Source of the DNA: Pirellulaceae bacterium
Lineage (GTDB): Bacteria; Planctomycetota; Planctomycetia; Pirellulales; Pirellulaceae
Assembly: GCA_019636385.1 (NCBI GenBank)
Contig: JAHBXT010000001.1
Coordinates: 1,054,001-1,118,000, forward strand
Length of the DNA: 64,000 nt
Reading direction: 5' to 3'
Shown: piece by piece, positions 34,866-44,145 of the stretch
Numbering within the stretch: position 1 is the first letter of the stretch
Layout: every line of letters begins with the position of its first letter
Notes under the pieces: model-generated
Database searches by the model: none
Seen by the model: the letters and a program-made list of their open reading frames with translations, nothing else
What the model was told of the DNA's origin: nothing
Translations under genes and position numbers: made by a program

Positions 34866-37052
34866 CTAATCTGCCGACGAATCCTCAGAATCACTGGCCG
34901 AATCACCATTATTTTGACTGGATGCATTCTTGGTAGCTTCCCCAGGGCGGCCACCGGAGCGGAATCCGGCCCCGCGACGAGCATTACCACCACGAGCACC
35001 ACCGCGAGAACCACCACGACCGCCACCAATCCGCTCTTCGATTTTTCGGAATTCATCCAGCGAAATGGAGCCATCGCGGTCAGCATCTACCAATACCGAG
35101 AAAGGCCGAATTCGCTCTGGTAGCTCAGCAGGGCTAACTTTTCCGTCCTGATTTCGGTCAAGCCTGGCAAATATCTCTTCGATATCAATAAACCCCTCAT
35201 TCAAGTCGCGCGGCAGAACACTCGACTTGGCTCGCCCAGTCGCCGGATCGATGGGTATCGCCACATGCATGTAGCCAATCATCATTTCGTCCCAAGTCTG
35301 ATCGCCGAACATGACCCATTTTGAGGAGTCAGGGTTGTTGAGATTCTTGTCAGAATTATCAAACGCAGCCTCACCCAAAATCTTGGTGCCCGCAGGAACT
35401 TTAATTCGTTCTGTGAACTGGTAATCCGTCTGCCAGTTGAAATCGTAGTTGGGGACATCTAACAAGATTTCTTTGCGCCCGTCGGGGAAGGTCGCTGTGT
35501 ACCGATACGATTTGCCACGCAGATGCATGTGGGGATTGAGCGCCAACAGCTCGCAGTCAGGCAATGGGGTTGGCAGAGCTGCTGATGACGTATAATTCCC
35601 GTCACCGGGGGGAATCTGCAATAGAAGGTCTACGACGCTGGTCGTCTGAACTTCGTGCGTCAACTTGCTGGGATCATCCTCGAATACCAGCCCCATATGG
35701 CTTTGGTCTAATTGCTCGGTACCGATCGAAGTATAGTGCACTTGGAATATTAGCTCGCTGCCGGCTGGTAACCTCTTGGCCATACCATCCGGAAACGGAG
35801 CCACGCGGCCACCTGGAACATACCCCACCAAGAACGAGCGGTGCGGCATGATACCCCCCTCCGACCCAGCCGGACGATCAAACACCAACACGTGATGCAC
35901 CACAGCGCGATTTCCAGGGCGAACCTCAGCAGCTTTGATCCACTTATCCTCTTTCAAGTCCGTCTTGTAGGAAAAATGCTGATATTGTATGGCCCCCTTG
36001 GCTGGAACTTTGAATGGCTTGGAACTGACCGGAATCACCAAGTCTGGCTCGCGTGGCAATTGCCAGCCATCCACATAGGCGATTGGCTCGGGCAATTGCT
36101 CTACATTGCCCAGCGGCGTGCCGCTATCGACCCATTTTTCAAATAGCTGAATCTCTTCGGCCGAAAGGCTGCGATCATTGACGAAGTGACCGTACTGTGG
36201 ATTGGCATGCCATGGCGGCATCCGCCGGTCACTGATGACTTCGTACATCATGTCGCTCCAGGCCACGACATCCTCATAAGACGTAAAATCCATCGGGCCA
36301 ATTTCGCCATCGCGATGGCATTCTAAGCAGCGCTTTTGAACGATGCGCGAGATTTGATTGGCATACGTGACTTCGCCGTCAGATTCTGTCGGACGGCGAC
36401 GGCCAATCAGGCAGCCTGGCGCGGCAACCTCCGGTGCATGAACGGGCTTGTTCGCCAGCACAGCATCAATGGCATTCTTCAATTCTGTGGTCTCCGGCCT
36501 GTCCTTCTGATAGCCAATACCCCACTGGTCGTCGATTCGCCCCCGGTAGACTAGGTGACGCTGGCCATCCAACAGGCAGACTTCAGGGGTCCGCGACGCT
36601 CCCACGGCATTGGCCAACTCCTGAGCCGGGTCTTTTAGAAAGGGCATCTCCAAATCATGCTTGCGCGCAAATGAAGCCATCATCTCCAGGCTATCCTGGA
36701 CGTTGGGATTAACAGCTACAAACACCACACCCGACTTGGCGTATTCTTTTTCAAGCTGCGAGATGCGCAATGCATACAACTTGGCCAGTGGACATTCCGT
36801 CCCCAAGAAAACAACGGCTACCGCCGGGGCTGGCGAAAACTCTTGGCTGCTCCAAGTCCGACCGCGAAAGTCCTTCAGTTCAAACCCGGTCACCTGCGTG
36901 CCGATAGGCACCTTAGCATCGACAACTCCCTTTCCCGTCGACGCCCTGCTTTCCGATTCAGTCGTGGCAGCCCCGACATCTGCTACTGAACCGGCTACTG
37001 CCATGGCGATAGCAATCATCCCAAAGCTGACCGGAGATCGAAGCAAACTCAT
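34866..37052 (-). CDS. Secreted redoxin-cytochrome-copper monooxygenase-EF-hand fusion
   Basis: This is a 728-residue secreted protein with a signal peptide (~1-28). Residues ~45-200 form a redoxin/AhpC-TSA domain with a single active-site-like Cys (TECPLAKLY, C87). A planctomycete-type cytochrome motif, C242-L-E-C245-H246, follows (~230-310). Residues ~345-610 resemble dopamine-beta-hydroxylase-like type II copper monooxygenases: H386-H387 (VVHHVLV) and H439 (FQVHY) at one site, and H508/H510 (NPHMHLRG) with M590/M591 (DEMMIGYMHV) at the other. Two EF-hand-like loops (LDRNQDGKVSPAEL and VDADRDGSISLDEF, ~631 and ~655) precede a Gly/Arg-rich and acidic tail. The ATG at 37052 follows AAAGGG. 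The substrate is unknown. Confidence 0.85.
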   Translation of the reverse strand: MSLLRSPVSFGMIAIAMAVAGSVADVGAATTESESRASTGKGVVDAKVPIGTQVTGFELKDFRGRTWSSQEFSPAPAVAVVFLGTECPLAKLYALRISQLEKEYAKSGVVFVAVNPNVQDSLEMMASFARKHDLEMPFLKDPAQELANAVGASRTPEVCLLDGQRHLVYRGRIDDQWGIGYQKDRPETTELKNAIDAVLANKPVHAPEVAAPGCLIGRRRPTESDGEVTYANQISRIVQKRCLECHRDGEIGPMDFTSYEDVVAWSDMMYEVISDRRMPPWHANPQYGHFVNDRSLSAEEIQLFEKWVDSGTPLGNVEQLPEPIAYVDGWQLPREPDLVIPVSSKPFKVPAKGAIQYQHFSYKTDLKEDKWIKAAEVRPGNRAVVHHVLVFDRPAGSEGGIMPHRSFLVGYVPGGRVAPFPDGMAKRLPAGSELIFQVHYTSIGTEQLDQSHMGLVFEDDPSKLTHEVQTTSVVDLLLQIPPGDGNYTSSAALPTPLPDCELLALNPHMHLRGKSYRYTATFPDGRKEILLDVPNYDFNWQTDYQFTERIKVPAGTKILGEAAFDNSDKNLNNPDSSKWVMFGDQTWDEMMIGYMHVAIPIDPATGRAKSSVLPRDLNEGFIDIEEIFARLDRNQDGKVSPAELPERIRPFSVLVDADRDGSISLDEFRKIEERIGGGRGGSRGGARGGNARRGAGFRSGGRPGEATKNASSQNNGDSASDSEDSSAD

Positions 37053-37809
37053 ACCGAATACCCTTTCGTGGTAACTAACTGAAAACCGCAATCGAGGCGT
37101 CGATGCCATGGACCACGGTCCACATCAGCAGCAAATGTAACACAAGCACATCTCGTTTCGCGAGTCACAAAACCCGTGAAATTCAGCAAATCTCGATTCT
37201 CGGTGTAAGTAAACACGGCAAATCGCTGACTGTTTCGGGCAGAGCTGAACGAATTATTTCGGCAACCACCAAACCCAAGAATACCCTTGAACCGCCCCCC
37301 CAATGAGAGGATCGCAGTTGACGTCATTCACATCGCGGTGATGGCTTATCGAGTTTCAACCGCCGCGGGGCAGTTCCAGTCGAACCCACAGTCGATTAGC
37401 CGGAACTACGTAACTACCATTCCCAATCGTTTAATACGCTTGGCACGTACAAGACGTTACACGAAGCGTTGGCCTGAGGTTGCTAGCCTTAAAATGGGAC
37501 CTAGCGCGTTGTCTGACGAACGGGCTGAAGCGCCCCTGAGAAAGTGGAGCGCTTGAGCGTTGCGTAAACATGCCTCGATAAGCTGCTGGGCCTCAATAGC
37601 GTTGCAGCGCCACGATGCCGCAACAAAGCAGCCCAGGCTGCAGCGGAATGGTCAATTGACGGTTACCAGCTCTTTTTTTGCCGCTCTGGGGTGCTCGCAT
37701 TTGTCACTCCATACTTTGGGGTTCGGATTTATGGCCGCACTTCTGGTGCTTTCGAAACGCGCGCGGTTGGCCCTCCTGTTTATGCACAAGGACTTTGTGA
37801 ATTGCAATT
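37053..37809. other. 757-bp intergenic stretch with no convincing gene
   Basis: Only short, unsupported open frames are present. It must contain the promoter of the redoxin-monooxygenase gene (start 37052, - strand). Two inverted repeats are visible: TGGACC-AC-GGTCCA at 37109-37122, and AAGCGC at 37528-37533 paired with GCGCTT at 37549-37554. The T8 run near 37674 follows CAGCTC, with no stem before it. No tRNA, promoter consensus or repeat array was recognised. Confidence 0.5.
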
Positions 37810-38781
37810 TTAGCGGCGAGCTGCTTGGGTTAGTTGCTTCCAGCTGGTGAGTTCAATGCCTTGATCCTGGATGAATTTCATCATCGCTGGGCTACTGAAG
37901 AGTTCAAAATCTTGATGACGACGCAGGTGGCTGGTGGTGATAGCTTGCAACTCTTCGCCATCGACCGATGAATGAATAATGAGCTGGCTGATTCCGGGTG
38001 ATAACTTTTCAATAGCGTCTTTGTAAGTCTGCTCGCGCTTGGCCAAATCGTCTCCACCGTAGAACTGCAGTAGATGATCTAGGACCGGTAACTTGCGCTG
38101 GTCGAGCTGTGTAACGACTTCGTCTAATGCTGCAGCCAAGTGCGGATAAGCCGTCTTTTCCAGGGCGTTGGCTTGACGCTTCCACAAGAAGGGCAGGTCA
38201 TACTCTATTCCCAATTTGACGTAGACCTGAACGATGTCTGGTCTGGCCATAACGGCTCCCATGTGAGTGTCCAAGTGGCTCAGTGGAATGCCAAGCTGCT
38301 TGGCAAGTTCAATCTGTGCGCGCAGCTCAATCTCAACTTCTTCGGCCTTGGCATGTTTGGCCACGTCGCCTACCGAGCCCCACAAGAACCCGTGCTGGTC
38401 GACCAAACTGGGAACCTCCTTGCGTCCAGCGACTGGTCCCCAACGATACGCATCCCATTCGCAATTGAGCGTGAAATGGACGCCGTAGCAATACTGCGGA
38501 TGTTTGCGAGCATACTCGGCGAATTCACCAACCCAACTGCAAGGCATCATGATCGATGTGGATGTCACCACGCCGCTTTCCAAGCCTTTGATAGTCGCCA
38601 CATTAGCCGAATGGCACATACCGGCGTCGTCCACATGGACAATCAGCTTGCGTTTAGCCGGCTCTTCAGCCCTGCACGCGGCAGGTGCGCCCAGTGCCAA
38701 GAAAACTGTAGCAATAGCGCCACCGAGAACGAATAGGTGGCGTGGGAAGCGGAATTGAATCCGCAGGTTGGCGAGCGTCAT
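37810..38781 (-). CDS. YdjC/ChbG-like secreted polysaccharide deacetylase
   Basis: YdjC-family enzymes are metal-dependent deacetylases acting on N-acetylated oligosaccharides such as chitooligosaccharides. After a signal peptide (ends near ACRAEE, ~40) the 323-residue protein shows the metal-site Asp-Asp (HVDDAGMCHSAN; D51, D52, H57), the HFTLNCEWD segment (~109), and SHLDTHMGAVM (~175), which supplies His residues. The C-terminal part (~215-323) is helical. The ATG at 38781 follows an AGGA about 8 bp upstream; the frame is open to 39165, but that part lies inside the acylase gene. It is 22 bp after the penicillin-acylase-family gene, so the two are probably cotranscribed. Confidence 0.85.
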   Translation of the reverse strand: MTLANLRIQFRFPRHLFVLGGAIATVFLALGAPAACRAEEPAKRKLIVHVDDAGMCHSANVATIKGLESGVVTSTSIMMPCSWVGEFAEYARKHPQYCYGVHFTLNCEWDAYRWGPVAGRKEVPSLVDQHGFLWGSVGDVAKHAKAEEVEIELRAQIELAKQLGIPLSHLDTHMGAVMARPDIVQVYVKLGIEYDLPFLWKRQANALEKTAYPHLAAALDEVVTQLDQRKLPVLDHLLQFYGGDDLAKREQTYKDAIEKLSPGISQLIIHSSVDGEELQAITTSHLRRHQDFELFSSPAMMKFIQDQGIELTSWKQLTQAARR

Positions 38782-38803
38782 GATGAATCCTGACAATTTG
38801 TGA

Positions 38804-41221
38804 TTAAGGGGCTGTGGAAGGTTTGAGGGTGAGCGTATGAATGGGATCGCCGGGGAGGAAGGGACTGGGTTGCCCTTGCTCCCAGGCTGGGTGTGAATCG
38901 GCATAGTGGGGCGAAAGCGGATGTCCCGACTGGCCGCAGGGCATGTGCATATACCCATCTTGCTCACGCCCAGGTGAGACCGCCATGCGCTGCGAGGCGC
39001 CCATCTTAGGACCCTGGATGCGCGGCAAATCGGCCCAAGCTCCATCCAATGGTCGCGACGGCATATCAAGCCATGGTGCCAGAGCTGGGATCGCCAAGCT
39101 GATGGGGTGTTGGATGCGAGTGGTGTTGATCGCTCCCCACGTAAATTGATCCATCGAAGCTCCATTGACGGTTGCCGCTTCGATCACGCGATCGGCAGCG
39201 GCTAGCAGCCACGCATCCCAACTTTCAAAGCGCGGATCAAGCAGGTGATCGGGCTGCTCCGAAACGATCTTCCAAAAAGGCCCTTCGATTCGACGAAATT
39301 TAGATAGCGAGAATTCCTTGTCGATTTGAGTGCACCGCTGCCCCAGCAGATCGCTCAGTTGAGCGATGACGCGACCGCGAAACAGCCAGACAGCGCGATA
39401 GCCAACCGAGTTGGCGTCAGCGCGCTCACCCCACTGGGCAACGTGCTGTCCAAGCTGCTGTCGTCGCGGATCGCCGGCCGCTGCGGGGCTGCTGAGCACA
39501 TCCAGCAGCAGCTGCTGCCAACGCTGAAGAAACAAAGCCCGATCATCCAATTGAATCTTAAGCATGTCGGCTTCGGTGGCCTGATCCAGGGACAATAATC
39601 CATCCCGTATTTGTTGTTGGCGAGCCCCCAGATCGTAGGCGCTGTCGCCTACGACGCGGTACAGTTCATCGCTGACAACTCGGGCGTTGGCGGACCACAG
39701 TCGCCCGATTTCCGGATCGACGACTCGCGGGTACTCATCGGGATTCAGATATCCATCCCAGCGCACCTGGCCGTCGGCCCACGACTGAGGCAACCAGCCA
39801 TCATGCCCGATTCTGCGGGGAATGCGGCCGAGCACGGTCCAAGCAATGCGGCCGGAACTGTCGGCAACGACGAAATTCTGATGCGGAGCACCGCTGCTGT
39901 TGGCTTGATGGAGTGCATCGTCCAGCGTCTTGACACGCTCCATGTGCAGCAGTCCAAAGTTGACTCCCTCGGTATCGTGGGCAACCCAACGAATCGCTAG
40001 CGGCCGATTCTGATGATCGCGTTTGACGATCGGCCCCCAGATGGTGGACACGATTTCTAACTCTTGGGCCGCAGCGTCTTTAACTTGGATTACTTCGGTA
40101 TGACGCTCGAACTTGCGAGGCCCCTCTGGTGTCTGGTAGCTGTCGGGGTCAGACGGGTCCACTTCTACAATCACTGCGTCCACCCAATCACCCTCGGTAT
40201 TCGTGAAGCCCCAAGCGATGTGTCCATTGGAACCGACGATCATGGCGGGTGTTCCAGGCAACGACACGCCGGTCATACGCTGCTGGCGCGCCGGATCGGT
40301 TTCATCCGGCCACACAAATGAAGCGCGGTACCAAATGTGCGGAACCTGAATGCCCAAGTGCATGTCGTCTGCAACGAGGGCCCGACCGTCGGCGGTGTGT
40401 TTACCCGACACAGCCCAATTGTTGCTTCCCAGGCTAAAGCGCTCACGAATGGTCAATTGATCCAGCGGCTGTAGCAGGTCCACAGCCACATCCGATGCGC
40501 GACGCGCGTGAAATACGTCTGGGCCAGGGATGTCGGGGACCTCCAAGGCACTACCATGAATAGGAGCATCCCACTGGCTGCCACGAGCCATCAGGAAATC
40601 GTACAACTCCTGGGGAACTGAGTCATGCAGTAGCCCTCGATCGAATTCAAAGTCGAAAGCATCATCCTGCAGGTCGAGAAACATGGAGAAGATGACCAGC
40701 ATCGAATCTTCAGGCTTCCAAGGTTGTGGCTGACTGCCAAGCAACAAATATTCAAAGGGGAGTGCCTTCAGCGACTTCAATCCCGCGTTTACTCCGGCCG
40801 CATACGACTCCAAGACCTCCAGCGATTCTTTGCTCTCCACCGCCAATCGACGCCGCGCAACATCTCGAAATCGGTTCAATCGAATGCGCTTGTCTTGATC
40901 GACCAACGGTTGGCCGATCAGCTCGGCCAGCTCTCCGGCCGAATTGCGACGCAACAAGTCCATTTGAAAAAACCGATCCTGGCCGTGTACCAAACCGGTT
41001 GCGAACGCCAAGTCGGCTCGGTTGGCAGCACGCAACGTAGGAATTCCCAGCGAGTCACGCTCGATGGTCACCGGCGCGGTAAGTCCTGAGACAGCCATTT
41101 CGCCGTCCAGTTGTGGCAAACTGCCGGCCAACTGACGATAGGCCCACCAGCTACCACCGGCCAACAACAGAGCCATCAGCAGGCAGCCAATCAGAGCAAA
41201 CTTCAAGAGTCTTCGTATCAT
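38804..41221 (-). CDS. Penicillin-acylase family (S45) N-terminal nucleophile hydrolase
   Basis: This family includes penicillin G, cephalosporin and acyl-homoserine-lactone acylases: Ntn-hydrolases that cut an amide bond after self-cleavage. The 805-residue precursor has an N-terminal anchor or signal (~6-27), a helical alpha chain to about residue 265, and the cleavage site with nucleophile Ser266 in LGSNNWAVSGKH (S-N-N-W). The beta chain carries family segments (DDMHLGIQVPHIWY, GTPAMIVGSNGHIAWGFTN, NFVVADSSGRIAW) and ends LSPHYADSHPAWEQGQPSPF. The ATG at 41221 is used instead of the ATG at 41266. The enzyme is probably periplasmic. Its substrate is not shown by sequence; the YdjC neighbour hints at amide or acetamido substrates. 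Confidence 0.9.
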   Translation of the reverse strand: MIRRLLKFALIGCLLMALLLAGGSWWAYRQLAGSLPQLDGEMAVSGLTAPVTIERDSLGIPTLRAANRADLAFATGLVHGQDRFFQMDLLRRNSAGELAELIGQPLVDQDKRIRLNRFRDVARRRLAVESKESLEVLESYAAGVNAGLKSLKALPFEYLLLGSQPQPWKPEDSMLVIFSMFLDLQDDAFDFEFDRGLLHDSVPQELYDFLMARGSQWDAPIHGSALEVPDIPGPDVFHARRASDVAVDLLQPLDQLTIRERFSLGSNNWAVSGKHTADGRALVADDMHLGIQVPHIWYRASFVWPDETDPARQQRMTGVSLPGTPAMIVGSNGHIAWGFTNTEGDWVDAVIVEVDPSDPDSYQTPEGPRKFERHTEVIQVKDAAAQELEIVSTIWGPIVKRDHQNRPLAIRWVAHDTEGVNFGLLHMERVKTLDDALHQANSSGAPHQNFVVADSSGRIAWTVLGRIPRRIGHDGWLPQSWADGQVRWDGYLNPDEYPRVVDPEIGRLWSANARVVSDELYRVVGDSAYDLGARQQQIRDGLLSLDQATEADMLKIQLDDRALFLQRWQQLLLDVLSSPAAAGDPRRQQLGQHVAQWGERADANSVGYRAVWLFRGRVIAQLSDLLGQRCTQIDKEFSLSKFRRIEGPFWKIVSEQPDHLLDPRFESWDAWLLAAADRVIEAATVNGASMDQFTWGAINTTRIQHPISLAIPALAPWLDMPSRPLDGAWADLPRIQGPKMGASQRMAVSPGREQDGYMHMPCGQSGHPLSPHYADSHPAWEQGQPSPFLPGDPIHTLTLKPSTAP

Positions 41222-41305
41222 GACACCATCTCTATGCCCACTTGGCCGTAAATTGAGTACGACCATGCGAGCTACCTAAATCAAAAATCCCTTGAGACAC
41301 AGAGA

Positions 41306-41530
41306 TTAGGTGATGGCGTCTGGATGACTCTGTAACCAATGGCGGTAGGCAGGCTTGACATCTCGCATGGCTACCCAATGTCCGCGCGTCTTGCTATCGC
41401 TAAACAGAGGGGTATCCGGGTTGACTTCGCCTTTTTCGATTCGCTTCAACAGCTCAAATTCGCCCATCGGCCCAATCTTCTTGTGGCGATAGAATAGCCC
41501 GCTTTTCAGAAAATACCAATCTGCTGACAT
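41306..41530 (-). CDS. Small GYF-domain-like protein
   Basis: The 74-residue protein has the WYFLKSGLFYRHKKIGPMGE head seen in GYF_2/DUF4339 domains, followed by FELLKRIEKGEVNPDTPLFS and WVAMRDV. These short domains are common in planctomycetes, usually fused to membrane proteins; here it stands alone. The start at 41530 (MSADWYF) is chosen over a longer frame to 41572. Neighbours are the acylase gene (downstream, 84 bp) and the recombinase remnant. Function unknown. Confidence 0.6.
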   Translation of the reverse strand: MSADWYFLKSGLFYRHKKIGPMGEFELLKRIEKGEVNPDTPLFSDSKTRGHWVAMRDVKPAYRHWLQSHPDAIT

Positions 41531-41628
41531 TGGCGACGCCCGAAAAAAAGGAGGGCTGGCCGCGAACCGCAAGCGGCGACACAGCCTCTACTTCGTATTT
41601 AAACCCGCCATCTGGGACATCGACGCGT

Positions 41629-43016
41629 TCAGAACGCAAAAAAAATTGGCGATTCTGACTTACAGGCCTTCCAACGCAACCAGCAGCCGCACGCAAATGA
41701 CATGCCGTCTGCAGACTTTGTGATTCTGGTGGACGGCTCACACCACACCCCCTGAAAGTTGTGCACCATGACCGACCCAGATGCCACAGCCGACGATTGC
41801 CTCAACGTGTTCACGGTTAGACAGAAAGGAAAGCGAGGAACGATCTCCGCACGCACCAACTCGCGGCGTCGCGGACTAACCTTTTCCCAGTAGAGTGTGA
41901 TGCTCTCGAAAACTCGCTGAAAAGCGGCTTTCGCCAGAGATCTGGAGTGGCCTGTCAGATGCTCTTCAAGCTCGTCCAGCTCGTCTATGATGGCGTCGGC
42001 GTCAAAACTCATGGGCACCGATTCATCATTGCTATCGAGCTGGGCCTGAAGTTCATCGCGTTGTTTTCGCTACTGGGCCAGCAGCGCACTGGCGGCTGGA
42101 ATATCCACAGCTGCCAGAAGCAGCAGGTTCTCCGTCCTTTTAGTGATTTGCTGGTCCAACTTAATCATCTGTGCCAACAACGATTCACGACACTCTGTTC
42201 GCATTCGTAGCGTTTCATCAGTCAATGACGCTAATGCCGTGCGTAGCGACTTGCGTCCAGCAGGCGTCTGCCAAACCGAGCGAAAGTACTCGATCATGGC
42301 TGGCTCGATGACATCGGCTCGCACGGCATAGTTCTCACAGGTGCCCGACACGCGAGCTCGCTTGCACTTGTAATAGGTGTAGCGTGGCCTCTTTTTCGAT
42401 CTTCCCTGATTACCAGAACTGCCTGTTAGTATGCCTCCACAATGTCCACAGCGGAGAATGCCCGACAGCAGGTGCTTTCGCGCTGGTCCACCACCTACCT
42501 TGGATCGCTCTTTCAATTTCGCCTGCACGGCGTCGAACGTACTTTTGTCGATCAATGCTTTGTGGTTGTCACGCACAATGATCGGAGCAAATTCACCGGC
42601 ACGCTTGCCCGATCGCTGGGCGGTCGTCAATTCGCCGTCCGTAGATAGTCGCTTGACGACTTCCGTAGCCCGACGGGCGTTCTGTTCGATAATCGATTCG
42701 CTCGGTGCGGCGCTGGCTGGCACCGAACCTCGAATAATCCCATCGGGACCCGACATAACCGGTGACGCCCGTCCTTCGCTCGATGTAGGTACTTGAGCAC
42801 TTGGGCGTGTTCCATTTTGCACACCTCGCCGATCGCAACGGAACCAATTGCCTTGCCTGTGTACAACCGCTGAAGCGTAGCAAAGATCCGATCTGTTTGG
42901 TTTTCTGTGGACGTTTTGAAGTGGATCACCAGTGGTTCCGTTTTGGTCTGACTGGGAGCTTGAATCGACGGTGACCGACACATAAGGGAACCAGTCGAGT
43001 GGCTATCGGACGGCAC
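41629..43016 (-). pseudogene. Broken large serine recombinase (integrase-like), catalytic domain missing
   Basis: The middle part (42070-42981) encodes a recombinase linker and zinc ribbon: NHKALIDKSTFDAVQAKLK, then LLSGILRCGHCGGILTG and YTYYKCKRARVSGTCENYA. A stop TAG at 42070-42072 interrupts the frame in the C-terminal coiled coil. Reading through it gives RKQRDELQAQLDSNDESVP and the usual ESITLYWEKVSPRRRELVRA end, so it is one broken gene. The N-terminal part (HFKTSTENQTDRI, RLYTGK, LKYLHRAKD, - strand ~42.79-42.95 kb) is in another frame, with a frameshift near 42765-42780. No resolvase domain with catalytic Ser was found upstream of 43016. It is the remnant of an integrative element. 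Confidence 0.85.
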
Positions 43017-43196
43017 TATCTATCGGAACACGATCGTTAATCCGGTTTACAGAACCAGTCGCTTGAGACTGAACATGTCTGCAAGCTACATTCGCGAAAG
43101 AATTGTTTCTACTGGGCGAGCATACCCGAATTTTGCAGACGACTGACCGGACTGCTCATAGGGTGCATTTTCTATGCTGGAGCGGGCAACAATCTT

Positions 43197-44063
43197 TCAG
43201 GGCTTCATTCCGGCACTCGGCCGTTGTGCCCGCACACAATAGCCGCTGTCTAGCGCTCGACCGGAGACATCCAGCAAGCCGCTACGCTGACTCTGAACCA
43301 TCCAATTGCCGTGTTGGGCGAGTTGGCGCGCTATGTCGTTTGGCCCAGGGCAAGGACTGTGTCCAGTCCACAATAAGCTGCATGGACGATCGAGGCGCAA
43401 CACCTGCAGACAGTTGGACAACAATTCCTGCCAACGATTTTCTAGAATCCATGGCTGGCCGCCCGGGCCGTGGCCATAGGCGGGTGGATCGAGCACAATC
43501 AAGTCATACCTGCGGCCTCGCCGAATCTCGCGCTGCACAAACTTTAGGGCGTCGTCCACAATCCAACGAATGGGACGATCCGACAAGCCCGACAGCTGGA
43601 CGTTTTCCCGCGCCCAGGCGATGCTTGGCTTGGAGGCGTCCACGTGAACTACATGAGCTCCGGCAGCGGCCATTGCCAACGTTGAACCGCCGGTGTAAGC
43701 AAATAGGTTCAAGCATTGCATTATGGCACATGGGCTGGCTTGTATCTGCTGGTACAACCAGCGCCAATTGTCGGCCTGTTCAGGGAAGATACCGACGTGC
43801 CCAAATGGAGTTCGTCTCAGTCGAAAGGTTAATGGCCTTGCCGGGGCTGTGTCACTTAGATCGAATTCGATAGACCAATCTGTCGACGCGTCGCCGGACC
43901 AACCTTCAAACCACCCGAAGTCGGCACCCCAGCTTTCTATCGGCATGCGCGGCGCAGCGACTGCAGCGGGGCAAGGGCGGTCGAGCGTCAGAGTTCCAAA
44001 ACGCTCCAGCTTGCGACCATTGCCAAAGTCCAAAAGCTGGTACTGACTCTTTGACCAGACCAA
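43197..44063 (-). CDS. RlmI/RlmL-like class I SAM-dependent methyltransferase
   Basis: This 288-residue protein has the methyltransferase domain found in 23S rRNA (cytosine-C5) methyltransferase RlmI and relatives. The SAM-binding site is LNLFAYTGGSTLAMAAAGA (~118-136), the acidic residue is in HVVHVDASKPSIAWARENV (~137-155), and the catalytic-type motif is IVLDPPAYGHGP (~193-204). The N-terminal head (YQLLDFGNGRKLERFG) matches the planctomycete form. No ATG is available; a TTG at 44063 is proposed, although the frame stays open upstream. The exact RNA target cannot be read. Its 5' neighbour on this strand is the SPFH gene (stop 44146). Confidence 0.85.
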   Translation of the reverse strand: MVWSKSQYQLLDFGNGRKLERFGTLTLDRPCPAAVAAPRMPIESWGADFGWFEGWSGDASTDWSIEFDLSDTAPARPLTFRLRRTPFGHVGIFPEQADNWRWLYQQIQASPCAIMQCLNLFAYTGGSTLAMAAAGAHVVHVDASKPSIAWARENVQLSGLSDRPIRWIVDDALKFVQREIRRGRRYDLIVLDPPAYGHGPGGQPWILENRWQELLSNCLQVLRLDRPCSLLWTGHSPCPGPNDIARQLAQHGNWMVQSQRSGLLDVSGRALDSGYCVRAQRPSAGMKP

Positions 44064-44145
44064 GTGATGTGCCTCGTCGTACTGATAGCTTAGAAGGACA
44101 TGCCTGCGTCCGCGTGTGCTGCTGGCAGAATCATGGATGGCTCGG

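Noticed and set aside
37560..37850. 96-codon + strand frame in the 37-kb gap
   Set aside because: Composition is unlike the neighbouring genes, it overlaps the end of the YdjC-like gene, and no domain or Shine-Dalgarno supports it.
38782..39165. 128-codon N-terminal extension of the YdjC-like protein
   Set aside because: It lies within the acylase gene, and a signal peptide begins exactly at the ATG at 38781, which has an AGGA upstream.
43103..43873. 256-codon + strand frame opposite the methyltransferase
   Set aside because: The - strand has clear SAM-binding and DPPAY motifs. The + frame is Arg/Cys-rich without a domain.
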